Shown here: piece after piece, positions 49,988-63,335 of the stretch
Numbering within the stretch: the stretch's first letter is position 1
Layout: each line of letters begins with the position of its first letter
Assembly: GCA_903813345.2 (NCBI GenBank)
Contig: CAIIXF020000008.1
Coordinates: 1,309,341 to 1,373,340 of the forward strand
Source of the DNA: Owenia fusiformis
Lineage: Eukaryota; Annelida; Polychaeta; Sabellida; Oweniidae
Direction: 5' to 3'
DNA: 64,000 nt
Position numbers and translations under genes: made by a program
The notes under the pieces: model-generated
The model's input: only the letters and a program-made list of their open reading frames with translations
Told to the model about the DNA's origin: nothing
Databases searched by the model: none

Positions 49988-52900
49988 TTAGTTACCACTC
50001 AATGTATCATCATTGTCCTTAGTTGGTGCTGTTGTGCCAGGTATTGGAGGCTCTCTGTTCTGAGTGCCTTGGGAACTGCCAGGGAGTGGTGTTGGGTCAC
50101 TGCCAGGGGGCGCTGGCTCATCGCTCGAGGGCATTGGTTGTCTGCCTGGGGGTGCTGGGTTTTCATCAGGTGATGCTGACTTTTCACCAGGGGGTGTAGG
50201 TTCTCGCTCCAGAGGTGAATTTTCTGGGGCAGGTTCCACTGGAGATGGTTTTGACTGCGGCGCAGGCGGCATTGGGATCGAAGCAACTTGAGGTCGTTTT
50301 TGCGCACGAAGAATTGCAGTGGGTGAAGGCGTAGCAATAGATGGAGCTGGACCTGCTGGGAGCTTGATATTTCCTGTGGTTGTATTTTCTGTATTTGATG
50401 GTGGAGCCTGTGGTAAAGGAGCCTGTTCTGGAGTTGGAGCCTGCGGTAAAGGAGCCTGTGGTAAAGGAGCCTGTGTGGGAGGCAGACCTTCTGGCAAAGG
50501 AGCCTGTGTGGGAGGAGTCTGTGGTAAAGGACCCTGCGGCAGAGGAGGAGGACCCTTCGGTTGAGGAGGCTGTTGCTGTTGTGCTTCCATAGCTTTTTTC
50601 TTCATGATTTCCTGGAAAGACTTAGCAGTTACTACAGGCTTCTTCTCACCAACGACTGGAAGAGACTGACCCAGGCCAATCTGCAAGAATGAATTTAAGT
50701 CCTTCTTCGCCTTATCCATGACCTTTTGATGTGTTTGTAGCTGAAACCCTGTGGAAGGTGGTTTGGCTGCTCCTCGCTTCTTGTTGGGTGGTGCTCTAAC
50801 ATTCTCCCAAGTCTTAGATGCAGGTCTTGGAACCAGCTTCACAGGGTTTGTAACAACTGTCTTTCCAGTTAGTTTAATATTAATCTTTGAACTTGCATTA
50901 GCATGACTTGGTGGCGGCTCCACACCATCATCTTCCTCTTCCGGATCATTTGGTAGCACATTAGATTGTTCTGCAGTCTTTTGTCCCTTCAATGTCAGTT
51001 TTATTCCCTTTGGACTACTTTGAGACCCCTTAGAACTGTTCAAATTGTCCTCTTCACCATCTAAATTTGCAATATCTTTATCCCGTTCTTTTTCCTCCTC
51101 AATAAGAAGTTGTCGCTTTCGTTCTGTTTCTTTATTAGCAGCTTCCCGATCTGCTTGTTTTTTCTTATCATCAATCTCCCTCTGCTTCTTGCGCTTTTCT
51201 TCTTCCTCTTTGACCCTCTCTTCCTTCTCACCTTCTTTGCGTCGGTTAGAGGCAGCTTTGTCCAAATTGTAGCGCTTCTCATATAGAGGATTCTCCCGAG
51301 TATATGCCTGAAACATTTGCACAGTTTACAATTACATTTGCAAGTTATCTATAGACATTTCCAATCTTTTAATACCATATATATCATCATATTTATACAC
51401 GTTCTTGTGTTCTCAAAAGTTGTAATGCAAAAGATTAACAATTAAGCTTTAGGTGAAGAGACTAGTTTCTTCCGAAAGACCCTTATATTTGTCATTACCT
51501 CTGCAAATCATATATATTTAACTTTTTATCTATTATCTTGAACATGCGTACCAAAAGGTTAGACCTCATACCATGGAAATTAATTGAAATTCGTGAAATT
51601 AATTTTTTTTTTTTTATTTATTTCTTATTTCCTTCATATAACAATAAATCAAAATACAAATTACTTACAGAGGACACCTAAAATAGGTGTATATACTGCT
51701 TGATAAACATAAATTGAATATAATTATAGCGCAAATAAATAAATAAGTATAAATAAGAGCACATCAATAGTTGTTGGGTAGGAGCAGGGGGAGTGACAGT
51801 AAAAATAAAGTAGAGAATGATAGCATGATGATAATATTAGGACAATAATAATTGAAATGTTAATAAAAACATTACCTGATAGGCATTGAAATGTGCCTCA
51901 GTTTTGAGATGGTACTCTGCACAAACCATGTCCCCACTGAAGACATTGCACAGGTTGCAATAGAAGGCATCGCAACTCTGCATAAACTCTGAACCTAAAA
52001 TATGCATCATGATCTTTATGAATGAGTTATGCAGCTTTTTATTAGACAGAAAACATGGATTATCAGAAGAAAATATGGATTATCAGAAGAAAATATGGAT
52101 TATCAGATACAATGTGAAGAAATGTAAATTGAAATATATCTTCAAACTAGTAATTTTGGCATGGCCAGTGTTGATCTCTTGATATTAAATGCATGATATA
52201 ACTTAAAACTATAGGTATTCTATATGTACAGAAACATGTGCATGTGTCAAAATATCCATACCTCATAACAGCAATCTAGTGGAATAAAACATATTAATTA
52301 CATGTCACTAAAATGGTCTAAAATCCATGAAATATTAGCTTTTTGAAATATTAACATTTTAACTTTGATAAAGGATAAAATATAAAAATATAAAGCTAAT
52401 CTAGGAGTTACACTTGCATAGAGTCAAATATCAAACTAACAAATCCTTGTTTAAAACCTGGTTTAAAATGAAAGACCTTACCCTTTATAGCGCTAACTAA
52501 CACATGCGTCTTTGGGTTCTTTTCAGGAGGAACTTTTAATTCCTTGGGCACCCATGGTTTATTGTACGGGTTAGAACTCTGTCAAAATAAAAATAACGAT
52601 GGTAGAGAATCTGCAACGAGTAAATTAATAAACTGGTTTGAACAATCCAATGAAATATATGATTGCATATACACAAATATGGTTGAAGTATAATTTTCCA
52701 GAGTTTTTAATTAGGCTAGTAATAATATAACTTGAATACCTGTCATCGGATTAGTATAATATTAAAAAGAAGCCATTCATATACGAGGGTTGTCCCAGAA
52801 GTAATGCACTATATGCTCTAAATTTCTGAATGACTGAATGAAAAATATTTTATTGGTACAAGCTAGTGAATATTACATTGGATTGAACAAATTTTTATAT

Positions 52901-55900
52901 TTTGTTTACATATTTTCCTTTGTGCAGGTATAATATTAATATCTTATAATCCATAGTCAACATAGAGTTTATGTTGGACAATATTGATGTAAAAATATTA
53001 CAAGGCAGCTTATACATGTTATATAAAAAATATAATATCATTTAAAATGTTAAATATTTATAGAAATGGTTTTAAAAATACAACAATATTTTACCTGTTA
53101 TCAAAATTCGTATGAAACCATCCAACGATAGAGACAAATTCAGTTTTACTAAATTTCATTTTGGATCTTAATCCTTTTTGATTTAGGTTCAAATCCCAAA
53201 GTAACGGTTTGTAAAAAATCAACATGGCATCATTCAGCTGTTAGATATATGTCAAAACCACATGGATGTTTTAAAATACATAGATGTATGGTATCATAGA
53301 AATGATCATATGTCAGATCTTGCTATGTTCACGGTATCTACTCTCTGACAATGACTGCAGTTCTCAACAGCATGAATTGCAAGGTTTTAATTTATCCAAA
53401 AATGTCCAAAACTGGTACAAATATCAAATTTTTCAATTTCTAAACTGGTTGAAAATCACATTCTTTATTCTTGAGAACAAGGGGTTTATTAACACTGCTT
53501 TGCAAAGTTAAGAACTCCTAAGTCCTTTGATCTCTTACTATGGCATCATTATATCCATGGTTAAAACAACTGATATACAAATTCTTAACTTTACAAAGTT
53601 TCTTGACTCCAAGATAAATATAACAATACATGTCAGGCATCATCAAGCATACATTACTGAACAGTTTAAAACATGTGAGCTAAAAAACTCATTTTATTCA
53701 TGTTTACTTGAAAATGAAGTCTTTTTTTAGGGGTGTAAGTAATGTGATTTGCTACATTTTGAGACAACATTGAAATATTGACCGGTACCTTAATTTGCGG
53801 TTCATATGAAATGTTTTTGCAATAGATCTATTTGTTACTTATACATAATGGATGCCCATAATGTATCGCAAGACAGTATCAGAATGCTAACCATGCCCAA
53901 GTCGGTATTTCTTTACTTAGGGTATCTGATCTTGAATTATTACTGCCAGACTCAATAGAAATCAAGATAAGTAAGAGACCGACTTGGGCAAGGCTATCAG
54001 AATGCCTTTATGTTTGAAAATGAAAAATCGCTTCTCTTCCGCCATTTTGAGATACAGACACAAAGATACAGATTCTTGACAACCACTGAGGTTAATGTAA
54101 TACTTTGTCATGATATGTTCTAAGAGTCAACTAGATTCTCACTTATTGCTTACCGACAAATGCTTTTTACTGGATAAATGTGCAAACAGATCATAAACAT
54201 TGCGGGTTATGACATTGCACAGTCGGCACCAATGATTTCCCGGATCGAAAAAATCGTAACGAATATCCTTGATCCCGCTTTTAGGCTTTTTCGGTTCTTC
54301 CTGTGTAATAAGACAATTTGCATAGCATGGATGAAACAATTAATCAACTATTCATCTAACGCTACATAATCTTTAACATTTAAAATCTGTATAAACTTTC
54401 TCAGAAACTATACTATAGTAATCTAAATATTGTATTTAAAATATATTATTCATGTTTTATCATTCACTATTTTACTAACATTAGGGTACTTATTTGATAA
54501 TAAATGAGCAACCTTACTGGACTGGTTGTTACCTTTTTCTTCTCATCTTTTTTCACAATCGTGATGACCTTCTTCTCTTGTGGTTCATCTTCCACTTCTG
54601 GAGTTTTCTCTTTTGTCTTACTTGAGACTTCATTTGGCCTTGCATCAGGTTTCATCTTATCTTCGGCTTCCTGGCGAAGCATCTTTATCTGACGCTCAAT
54701 CGCATCTTGAAGCTTTGTGTTCTCTACAAGGAGTGGGTCTTTTGCTGCAAATTTCTGTCTTGCTTTTCTCCTCATAATCTCATTTTGTTGTTTCTTCAAT
54801 AGTTCCAACTCCTTCAACAAATTACTTAGTCTCTTTGTTCTGTCTAATCTCTCCTTAACAAGCCTTTCCTTCTCTTCACTAGTGAGCACTTTAGGCTCAG
54901 GTTTTGACTCCTTTTTAGGCATAAGCACAATTCGTTTGGTTTCCTCTGGGCTGTCATTTCGTTCCTTTTTAGCAGGGGGTTTCTCTTTGCTTTCCTGGCG
55001 TTTATGGGACTTCTTGTCACTTGGACTTTCATTGTATTTATCTGTTCTAGATGAATCGTGCCTTGTTCTAGAAGGTGGTGATCTCAACCGATTGTGTGAT
55101 GAAGATCTATCATGTGATCTTGAGAGTTCACGTGATCTGGATCTTGATCTTTTACTTCTTCTTTTATCCTTGGATCTTTCTCGTTCTCTTGAATAGCTTC
55201 TACTCCTGTCTCTTGATCTGCTTCTTCGTTCTCTGGAGTCTGGTCTGTATGGAGTGTTATGTTCCATGACAGGCTCTTCAGTTGGAGTTGTCAGAGATAT
55301 TAAGTTGCCAAAAGGGTTGTTCCCCTGAGGGGGAGGAGGTCCTCCATAACCAGGAGGGTACCCACCATATCCTGGGCCAGGGGGAGGGGGTCCATACCCT
55401 GGTTGTCCCCACTGCTCAGGAGGCATACCCATAGGAGGAGGAGGCCCTCTCGGCATCATATTCACTCTGTGATCCACATCTCCACCACCAAGGCCAAACG
55501 GCCCCAAGGGAGGACCTGGGGGAGGACCATACCCTGGAGGAGGTCCATAGCCTGGTGGGGGACCAAAGCCAGGGGGAGGAGCATATCCTCCAGGTCCTGG
55601 CATTGGATGAGGATAGCCTTGAGGAGGAGGTCCTGGGTGTTGTCGAGGTGACCTTGAGTGCCTAGATCGTTCAGGAGACCTTGATCTTGAATACCTGGAA
55701 CGTTTAGGGGACCTTGACCTTGAATATCTGGATCTGTTCCTAGGTGACAGTGACCTTGACCTGGAACGTGGTCTGCCACCCGATGCAATCCTTCGCTCTG
55801 GTGAGCTTGACCTTGAAGAACTCGAACTTGAGCTTGAACTACTAGAACTGGAACTTGGAGATGGAGATCTCTTTGAAGATGGTGGCTTGTCTCTGGAGCC

Positions 55901-58900
55901 TGGATGGGGCCTTGGAGGGTTGCTCTGTGCACCTTGGGGTCTTGGAGGGTTGCCACCTTGACCCGATGCAGCTTTCAGCCTTTGTTCTTGTAAATAACGT
56001 CTTGCTCTTTCTTCATATGTCAACTCCTTATCTTGTTGCTCTCGAACTTTCCTCCTGGTTTCTTCGATCAAATTATCAACATCCACCTCAGTTACTTCAG
56101 GTTGCTTAGCCGGCCTTGATCTTTGTGTTGTTCTCTGTAACGCTGGACTATTTCTGGGATCATCAAACAATGAATGACGATCCACTTTCAGTCCTCCGCC
56201 TAAGAATGACATGTTTTCTGTTATGCCTAGCTCAGCTGGGTCATCAGTTGGACTCTCTGGTCTGCTTTCTGGTAATGTCTGTCTGTTTTCAGATTGCCGT
56301 TGATGTTGCAGTCTTGTATCCAACTGGTGCTCTGATACTCTAGTGTCCTTAGGTGTGGTGGACTGCTGAATTTTTTGAGCCATTTCAAAATTAAATCCTA
56401 TTGACTTTAGTATTGTTGATATAGTAGGATCATTTGCTGGGTCAAATTCTGGTTCTTTCTGCACTGGGGCTGATGGTGGTAAATGTTGTTGTTGGTGTTG
56501 TTCTCTATTAAACTGAGCAGCCATTTGAGTGTACGGATCAATGTTTTGCTGTTGCTGGTTTCCATATAGGTCAGCATCTACATTTTGTCTTTCAAACCCA
56601 TCTACTGGTGCTCTGTTCATACTATATGGATCATTATAGGGATTTTGTCCAGGTCTCAGTTCTCCTCGTCCATCATCCTTTCTTCGCATTCGATATGATT
56701 GCTCATCATACTGAGTCTGAAGCTGGGCAAGAGCAGAAACTTTTCCTGGTGGAGAAGGGGACCTTCGGGGAGGGGATCTTTTGCGAGGGGGTGACATCTG
56801 AGTGGGGAAATTGCTAGTTGCAGCAGGTAAGGGCAGCTCAGCATCTCCATACAGAAATGCTTCTTCATCTTCAATGTCCATATCTTGTGCCAATGGATCA
56901 ATTACTTTATCAACACCAAATACATTCACTGATGTATTTTCACCTCCTAAACCAGGCAAGTTAAACTCATTACTCTGTCTTTGTCTACTGATTCGATCAA
57001 CTGATTGCTTATCTTGATTTTGTCCCCATGTAGCTTCACCTGGAACATGACTTTTTTTCATGCATGATTTCATGGGTTTCATCTGGTCATTTGCTATAGT
57101 AATTTTAAGTCCCTCTGTTGACAAAGGTACAGATTTCTCTCTGCTGTTTGCATGTTTGGTGAGCTTATGCTCTGACTGTACAGATTCTTTGCCTACTCTA
57201 CTGCTAGTTTTACTTGTTGATCTTTCCCTTTCATCCTTATCTCCTCTGTCATAATAATCATCATTTTTCCTTTTATCATTACTCTCTCGCCTATTATGAC
57301 CATGATCCCGGTCTTGATCCCTGCTTCGTTCGCGATCCTTACTTCGATCACGATCCCTGCTTCGATCACGTTCCTTACTACGATCACGCTCCCTGCTTCG
57401 ATCTCGATCCCTACTTCGATCTCCATCTTTGCTTCTATCTTGATATTTGTCTCGATTTCGATCTCTGTCTCGGTCTTTATTCATTTCTCGATCTTTTTCA
57501 TATTGACTCTTTTCCTTGTAATCCTTACGTCCCCTATCTGCATCTTCTTTTCTATAATCTCGTCGATCATAATCTCTTTTGCTCCTATCAGAACGACTTT
57601 CTTGTCGGCTGCTTGATTTATAATCATCCCTTCTTGAAATGTTCCTCTCTCTATCTCGTTCACTCCTGTAATCACGGTCTTTTTCTTTTGGAATTTCCTT
57701 GCTTGAATAATAGGTGTCACTTTTACTTTTGTCATTACTAGATGTTTTCTTTGTGTCGGATTTGAACATATCATTTCCAACTGTTATTCGTATGGATTCA
57801 TCTGCTTTGTCGTCAACCTGCAACATAAATCATATATTCTAGTTAAAACCCTACAACTATTCTCACATATTTGCATTTTATAACAATGAACTATAAATGA
57901 CTGGTTGATTCATTTTAAATAACAATTTTTAGCAAAGTTGAAGCGAGGGGTTAGGGCCAGGGGTATCTAAAGAGCCAAACAAAGATTCAATCAATATCTC
58001 AGCATTTGTAGATTGGTGTCATTTTCATGAAAGGCAATAGATTCATATAATAGACAGTCCTAGTCCAAGCCCAAATCACAATCTATACTTTCTTCTCTTA
58101 GAAATTCAATAACGAGAACATTTTCCTTTTCCTTTTGTGAATGAATTTCACAAATTTTGCCATACCAAACAGAACATGATCCTAAACCTGTTCCAATATT
58201 ATAAAACTATATCAGGGTTGTGATGACACAGGAACTCAAACAAAAATTGCAATAGTGCAGTCTTCCATACAATACAAAAGTTAGGTCTTGTACATATGAT
58301 TCTATTTTTTTATAAACTGTTGCAATGTGGTCCTTCAATTGCTTATTATTTAAATTCAAAGTTGTCAAAAAAATTGTGTGGAAGACTGTACTGGTTTACT
58401 TAGGTCCAAATCCTTCTCTTTATTCTGGTTTTGAGTGATTGTTACAGCTGCCCTGGTACTTCAATATTTGTAAATCATGTGACACACGCACAGTTGTTAC
58501 AGTATAATTATATGATAATTTCCTTTATGCATACATTTGCAGAATATCAGCTCATATCCCTGCCCTAATCGATTGTTATATATATTTTAATTTAGCTAAG
58601 TGGACTTTCATTTCAAAATGGCCTCCATTTTTCTGCTGAGTGAGCTGTATAAATGGCGGATCCGTTGAGTTTGAGGTTCTTTCCAGTATGAAATTTTGAA
58701 ATATCTTAATTCAGAAAAGCAACGCTTCAACTTTACTAAATATAATTAATATTCTTATAAATATTTATAAGAATTATAAAATAGGAGTTCTAGGTGCGTG
58801 TGACACTTTTTCTAGATTACATATGAAATCATTGAAGTCACGTCTAGCTGTAAGCTAGAGACTCAAGTAAGTACTGGTAGCAAAATCATCAAAACATTCA

Positions 58901-60333
58901 AAAGCTGACTTGCCATACAGTTTTTCAAAATTTGCCATTTTGACCAATCAGATACAGCATTTAGAGCCACACCCACTTTTTGCCAGACTCCAGATTAAGT
59001 TAATGAACTTGGAGAAGAAAGTAAAGATCATGATTTAGGCTTGCCTCATCTTACTTTAGAAGTATGCTACCGGGGTCTGCTGTAATAAAGGTTAATTATC
59101 TACAAAACCATAGATGATTTCACACCTATTTTACTGAACACAGATGGCTCAGCCAGCCCGCTGAGGGAACGTTCAAATATACCGTCTACTGAAGTGGTTT
59201 TCTCCAACTTCCAGCAGGTGCGGTGGAATAAGTAACGGTATTAAAGAAGATAATTGAATGTAACTTGTAACGCGACGCGTGGTGATAATAAGTCCTTCTT
59301 CTTGTTCAATTTGCAGTTAAAGTGGAGAAATTCCAGACCTGGCGCGTACTTTACATGCGCATGGGCATTGGCGCTAAAAGATCACGTGACTATTCATATT
59401 TAGCTAATGTTATTTTGTAGCAAATCTTTAGTTTCGAAAGTCGCGAGATCTTGCGAGACCTAAAATGGCTGCAATCTAAATTCAAAAGTTTAGAATAGAA
59501 CATTGATTTACAACAATAACAGACAGATGAAGGAACAAAATAAGGTAACAACAAATAAATTATGTATTGATTCAAATATAGCGTATTATTACCACCTTGC
59601 CGGGCCAGTTCTAGGGGTTTTAGTGCTAGTTTAGAAGGCATTCATTTTACTATATCGACCTGAGAAATGTGTGACGTCATAGTGGTGGTCCATATGGACC
59701 GGTCTAGAATATATTCCCCGGGAAATCAGATATCGTTCAGTGCGTAAGATTTTCTTGCTATTTCAGCCCTGGTCGTTAACGGTGGTAATAATACTAATAA
59801 CGTCATTTCTGCGAGCAATATAGTGAAATATTGGACCTTGGGCCTTCGGCCCTCGGTCCAATATTTCACTATATTGCCCTTAGAAATGAAGTTATTGTAC
59901 TATTATAAACGCTACTCAGCACAGAGTTTAGTCAAAATGGACTAGATTTTTTCTCTTCAAGAATTTTCAATCCAGCTTCCCAGAGCTGACTTCTGTCAGA
60001 TCGGTAGAGTAATACCTATTCTTGCCTGAAATTTTCTTGCATGGTCATTGACTGAATTTTGAACTGTGGCTAGAGTCTAGTAAGTCCAGACCAAAGACAT
60101 CTTCTCACCTCAGGACCCAAACGCTCTGAAATAGGTCTTTTTCCAGAGTTGCTGGAACCATTGCTTTCAACATCTTGATCCTTTGGTGTACCAGTCCCCA
60201 TATCATTTGAAACAGTAATTCTGAGTCCCTCATCTTCGGGTCTCACGATACCTCCCCGACCTTTCGTAGCACCGGGACCAAGTTTGGAAGATGATTTTAT
60301 AGAGATAGGTTGAAATGAGCTCTTAAAAGACAT
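49988..60333 (-). CDS. ZNF318: ZNF318-like RS-rich nuclear protein with two matrin/U1-type zinc fingers
   Basis: Six minus-strand exons (60109-60333, 54533-57817, 54154-54300, 52482-52578, 51876-51994, 49988-51307) join in frame to 1730 residues; human ZNF318 has about 2,280. Human ZNF318 is a nuclear regulator of splicing and transcription in B cells. The N-terminus has repeated (L/I)(R/K)IT(V/I)-ND motifs. RS/RD-rich tracts follow, then an acidic DMDIEDEEAFLYGD block, a Pro-Gly-Tyr stretch, a second RS domain and a coiled coil near 1090-1150. Finger 1 in exon 3 (YDFFDPGNHWCRLC, HLSSKKH) and finger 2 in exon 5 (FYCNLCNVFSGD, HLKTEAH) match ZNF318. ENPLYEKRYNLD opens the basic coiled, Pro-rich C-terminal exon. 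The symbol is by similarity. Confidence 0.9.
52046..52105. repeat. 22-bp direct repeat, about three copies, upstream of exon 5
   Basis: ATGGATTATCAGAAGAAAAT recurs three times in intron 4 of the ZNF318-like gene, about 50-110 bases before the exon 5 acceptor. In sense orientation it is pyrimidine-rich. Confidence 0.85.
52579..54153. other. ZNF318-like intron 3
   Basis: It contains TACGAGGGTTGTCCCAGAAG at about 52783, which looks like a mariner-type end without a partner. An inverted pair GCCCAAGTCGGT / ACCGACTTGGGC lies at about 53896 and 53982. No gene is seen. Confidence 0.45.
57818..59780. other. ZNF318-like intron 1, most of its length
   Basis: It holds a copy of the AAAGTTAGG repeat bounded by CAGTCTTCCA-type inverted ends (58258-58395). 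TACATGCGCATGGGC near 59350 sits in a locally GC-richer stretch that could be an internal promoter. No further gene is supported. Confidence 0.45.
59791..59900. repeat. Long cruciform-forming inverted repeat with nested hairpin
   Basis: Perfect 23-base arms (59815-59837 and 59855-59877, starting GCAATATAGTGAAATATTGG) flank a 17-base loop that itself folds (GGGCC-TTC-GGCCC). Imperfect arms extend further out (ACGTCATTTC against GAAATGAAGT). Intron 1 of the ZNF318-like gene. Confidence 0.85.
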
Positions 60334-60411
60334 CTTAATAGGGCATTTGGAGCCAAATTTGTAAATAATACAATAATATTGAAAAAAGCATGAAAATTAC
60401 ATTTTTAGAAA

Positions 60412-60424
60412 TACGCATGCGCGG
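60412..60424. promoter_or_regulatory. NRF1-type site upstream of the ZNF318-like gene
   Basis: TACGCATGCGCGG lies about 80 bases before the start codon at 60333, a typical core-promoter spacing. Same core as the MEMO1/NDUFAF7 promoter site. Confidence 0.55.
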
Positions 60425-60715
60425 ACTATCACAATTGTTTACTACATCAATCAGGGAGCGTAAAAGTACAAATCTAAACAACAACGCCTATCACGACATA
60501 AAGTGATACTTTTAATTTGAACGTATCTAAAAATAGGTAAATTGTAATTTTTCGATGATGAATATTTAGCAGATGTTTACGACATACTATCAGAAAAACC
60601 GAACGCACAAACATTAAGTGGCATATGCGTTCGATATTTTACTCTCTATCTCGTGAAAGTGTCGTCGGCAATCTTCGTCACTTTCCGTGATTGGGAAAAT
60701 AAATTCCCAATTTTT

Positions 60716-60826
60716 GGCCCAAATATTGCTAAAATCACTTGAGAAGTGCTCAAAATGTTGAAAAACTGCATGATTTTGAAAGTTTGGCCAGGGGGACCCC
60801 CCCCCCCCCCATCTGGCTACGGACCA
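60716..60826. repeat. GGCCAGGGGG-type dispersed repeat, copy 3
   Basis: TTGGCCCAAATATTGCTAAA, ATCACTTGAGAAGTGCTCAA and TTGGCCAGGGGGACC, followed by a C run and ATCTGGCTACGG, match the copy at 36236. Confidence 0.65.
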
Positions 60827-61186
60827 TTATGATCCAGACACTTCAGTTTCTAAAGTATATGGAAGAATCCCGGGAGAAGATTTCAACTTTTATTTGAAAA
60901 ATGGCGGGAAATCTGAATATTTGAGAAATGAAAAGCTGACAAATTTTTATCCAAAAATTTTCTTTTTCAAAAATGTCTAAGACAACTTTTAAAGTCAATA
61001 GTAAATAAATGAAAAAGTCATATTTACAAACTTTACATGGGGACTTTAATTAAGGTGTGTGGTCCGGATACTGAATTGAAATCACGACGATCATTAAAAA
61101 GACTAAATGCTGAGTCAATAAATTAATTTCGAAAATATAAAAAGACAAAAAACATCTACATTTAAAAAAGCCAAGTGATAAGTTAA

Positions 61187-61828
61187 CCCTAGAAGCCCTA
61201 AGGTAAAAATAGTCACACGAACACCTAAGGGGGGGTCAAAAGGGCACCCCCCTTGTAAAATTTTTATTAGTAGAGCTAGGATGTTCAAACTTTTTCCACA
61301 TATACTTCATTCAATTATCTACAACTTGGTATAAAAGTTTTAACAACTACGATGATGTGAGATTGCGTAATTTTATTCTTAAGACAACACGTATGGTAGA
61401 ATTAGTGCTAGCTTTTTTCTGATTTTGTCTATTGGAGCTGATGATTACATCATAATAAATAAATAACAAATTAGTAAAGCTAGGATGTTCAACTTTTTAC
61501 CAAAATATACTTCATTCAATTATCTACAACTTGGTGTAAAAACTTTGACAGCTATGATGATGAATGATTGTGTAATCTTATTCGAAAGATAACACGTATG
61601 GTAGAAATAGTGCTAGCTTTTTCCGATTTTGTTTATTGCAGCTGATGATTACATCATAATAAATCAGTAACCCTATGTACAATTCTGCTGATTTTTTCAG
61701 AAAACATGTCTTATATCTGTAGCTTCAGCTACTGAAAATTTGAAGACCCTACCAGATGCCAATAAAAAGTAATGGGGAAAAAACTTAACAGGGGGGGTCA
61801 TTTTGACCCCCCCTTAGGGCTTCTAGGG
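61187..61828. mobile_element. 642-bp piggyBac-like non-autonomous element at TTAA
   Basis: The ends CCCTAGAAGCCCTAAGG and its exact complement are flanked by TTAA (61183-61186, 61829-61832). CCCTAGAA ends and TTAA target duplication are the piggyBac signature. Inside, a ~205-bp block beginning GCTAGGATGTTCAA (61275 and 61480) is directly duplicated with TGATGATTACATCATAATAA. GGGGGGGTCA runs occur near both ends. No transposase. Confidence 0.9.
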
Positions 61829-61832
61829 TTAA

Positions 61833-63203
61833 ACATAAAATCAAATACGTTCAGTGAGAAGATACGTTAATAAGTAAAATATCCTAATAACATGAATAAT
61901 GAAGCTGAAGTCAATAGAAGACAAGGTGCAAAGATACTCAAACTGATTAATCATGAGCCCAACTACTATTGGATCGAGCTAGTAGTTGCTAGGGAGGGAA
62001 AGGGGGCAAACATATTATTTCATTAATTCATATCTCTAGGTCCTGGGTTGCGTACGGAATTGGGCCCAGTTTGGAATAGTCATGATGATAGAACTTTATA
62101 TAGTCAAGATGGTTTAGGATAAGTGTGGCATCAATAAGACTTGAGATTAGGCTTTTGTGTTTCCATTCGAGTTTTCTTAGTGCGTGGAAATAACCATATT
62201 TTACATCGTATCACTGAGCTTAATAAATGTAATAAACATCGAACAGTTGAAGAAATGGTTCAATCAATTATATTGAACTGATGGTCACGTGACTAAGAAA
62301 ATCAATTACACCACGATGGTGATACTCCAGACCTATGAGATTGAAACAGTTGAGATGAAATGAAAGCAAGATAGGTGGAAATATTATCAGAGAGTAACTA
62401 CTATCTACATGCATCACTGGTAAGTTATATTTACAATAAGTCTTCCTTTCATCATTCTAGCGCGGTAAGGCAAAGCGTAATTGTGCTATTTTCTAAATAA
62501 TCACTTAATTTCGACTATATATTGTGCCGAGATTGGAAAGGTTGATAGATTCATTAGTTTTAAGTGTAATATTATATTGTTTCTAGCGTGTGTAGCTCTG
62601 TATCTGATGAAATGAAGTAAAAGGAAATCAATTAATTACAAGAAAGAAGAATATAAATAACGAAGAAATGTATCCATTCCTCTTTAAGTTGCACTGGAAA
62701 TAGTTTGATATAAAACTCTAGTTGCACTTGATTTGATTTTACGTCCCGTAAATTCTCCTCGGAAACGAAGCACCACTTAAGATTGGTGGAGATTGTTCAA
62801 GTAGATCATGTAGATAGAGCTGCTAATATTATGAAGGTGGAAAAGAACAAATGCGTTCAACGATTACTAACTTCATTTTACAGGTAGTAAAATTAGTGAA
62901 TATTCGGAAATAGTTGATAGGCGCTCTATATCATTATTGCAAATGAAAAGAAAGGTTGCAATTTCCAGAAGTAAGTGATATTCATTTCAAATTCCTAGAA
63001 TGATGAAACCTTCCAAATAATATTTGGCGAGGCAAAATCTTGGAGGCAAGAACTTCCGGAGGCGAACTAAGAATTTGAAATTATCTTCGAGGCGTTCGCA
63101 TTGAAGACGTTGGGTCAGTCTGTTTCGGTAGCAAGTTCAACCACAGGGTGGAATGACTCCCAATTGATCATATGATCAAATCAGAGGGAAAAGAAGAAAG
63201 TTA
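61833..63203. other. Terminal interval; nothing recognised
   Basis: AT-rich, with no coding pattern I can defend. It might hold an untranslated exon or promoter of a neighbouring gene beyond the window. Confidence 0.35.
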
Positions 63204-63335
63204 TACTTACATACGAAATGAAACCCCTGAATATTAAGGTCATGTTCTACTTACATACGAAATGAAACCCCTGAATATTAAGGTCATGTTCGACTTACAT
63301 ACGAAATGAAACCCCTGAATATTAAGACCATGTCG
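63204..63335. repeat. 44-bp tandem repeat, three copies
   Basis: ACTTACATACGAAATGAAAC and CCCTGAATATTAAGGTCATG repeat three times almost perfectly; the last unit has AAGACCATG. Confidence 0.93.

Noticed and set aside
52783-52810. Mariner-type end TACGAGGGTTGTCCC
   Set aside because: Only one end is visible; cannot delimit an element.
54504-57741. Many plus-strand frames opposite the ZNF318-like exon 2
   Set aside because: Antisense shadows of a compositionally biased RS/Pro-rich exon.
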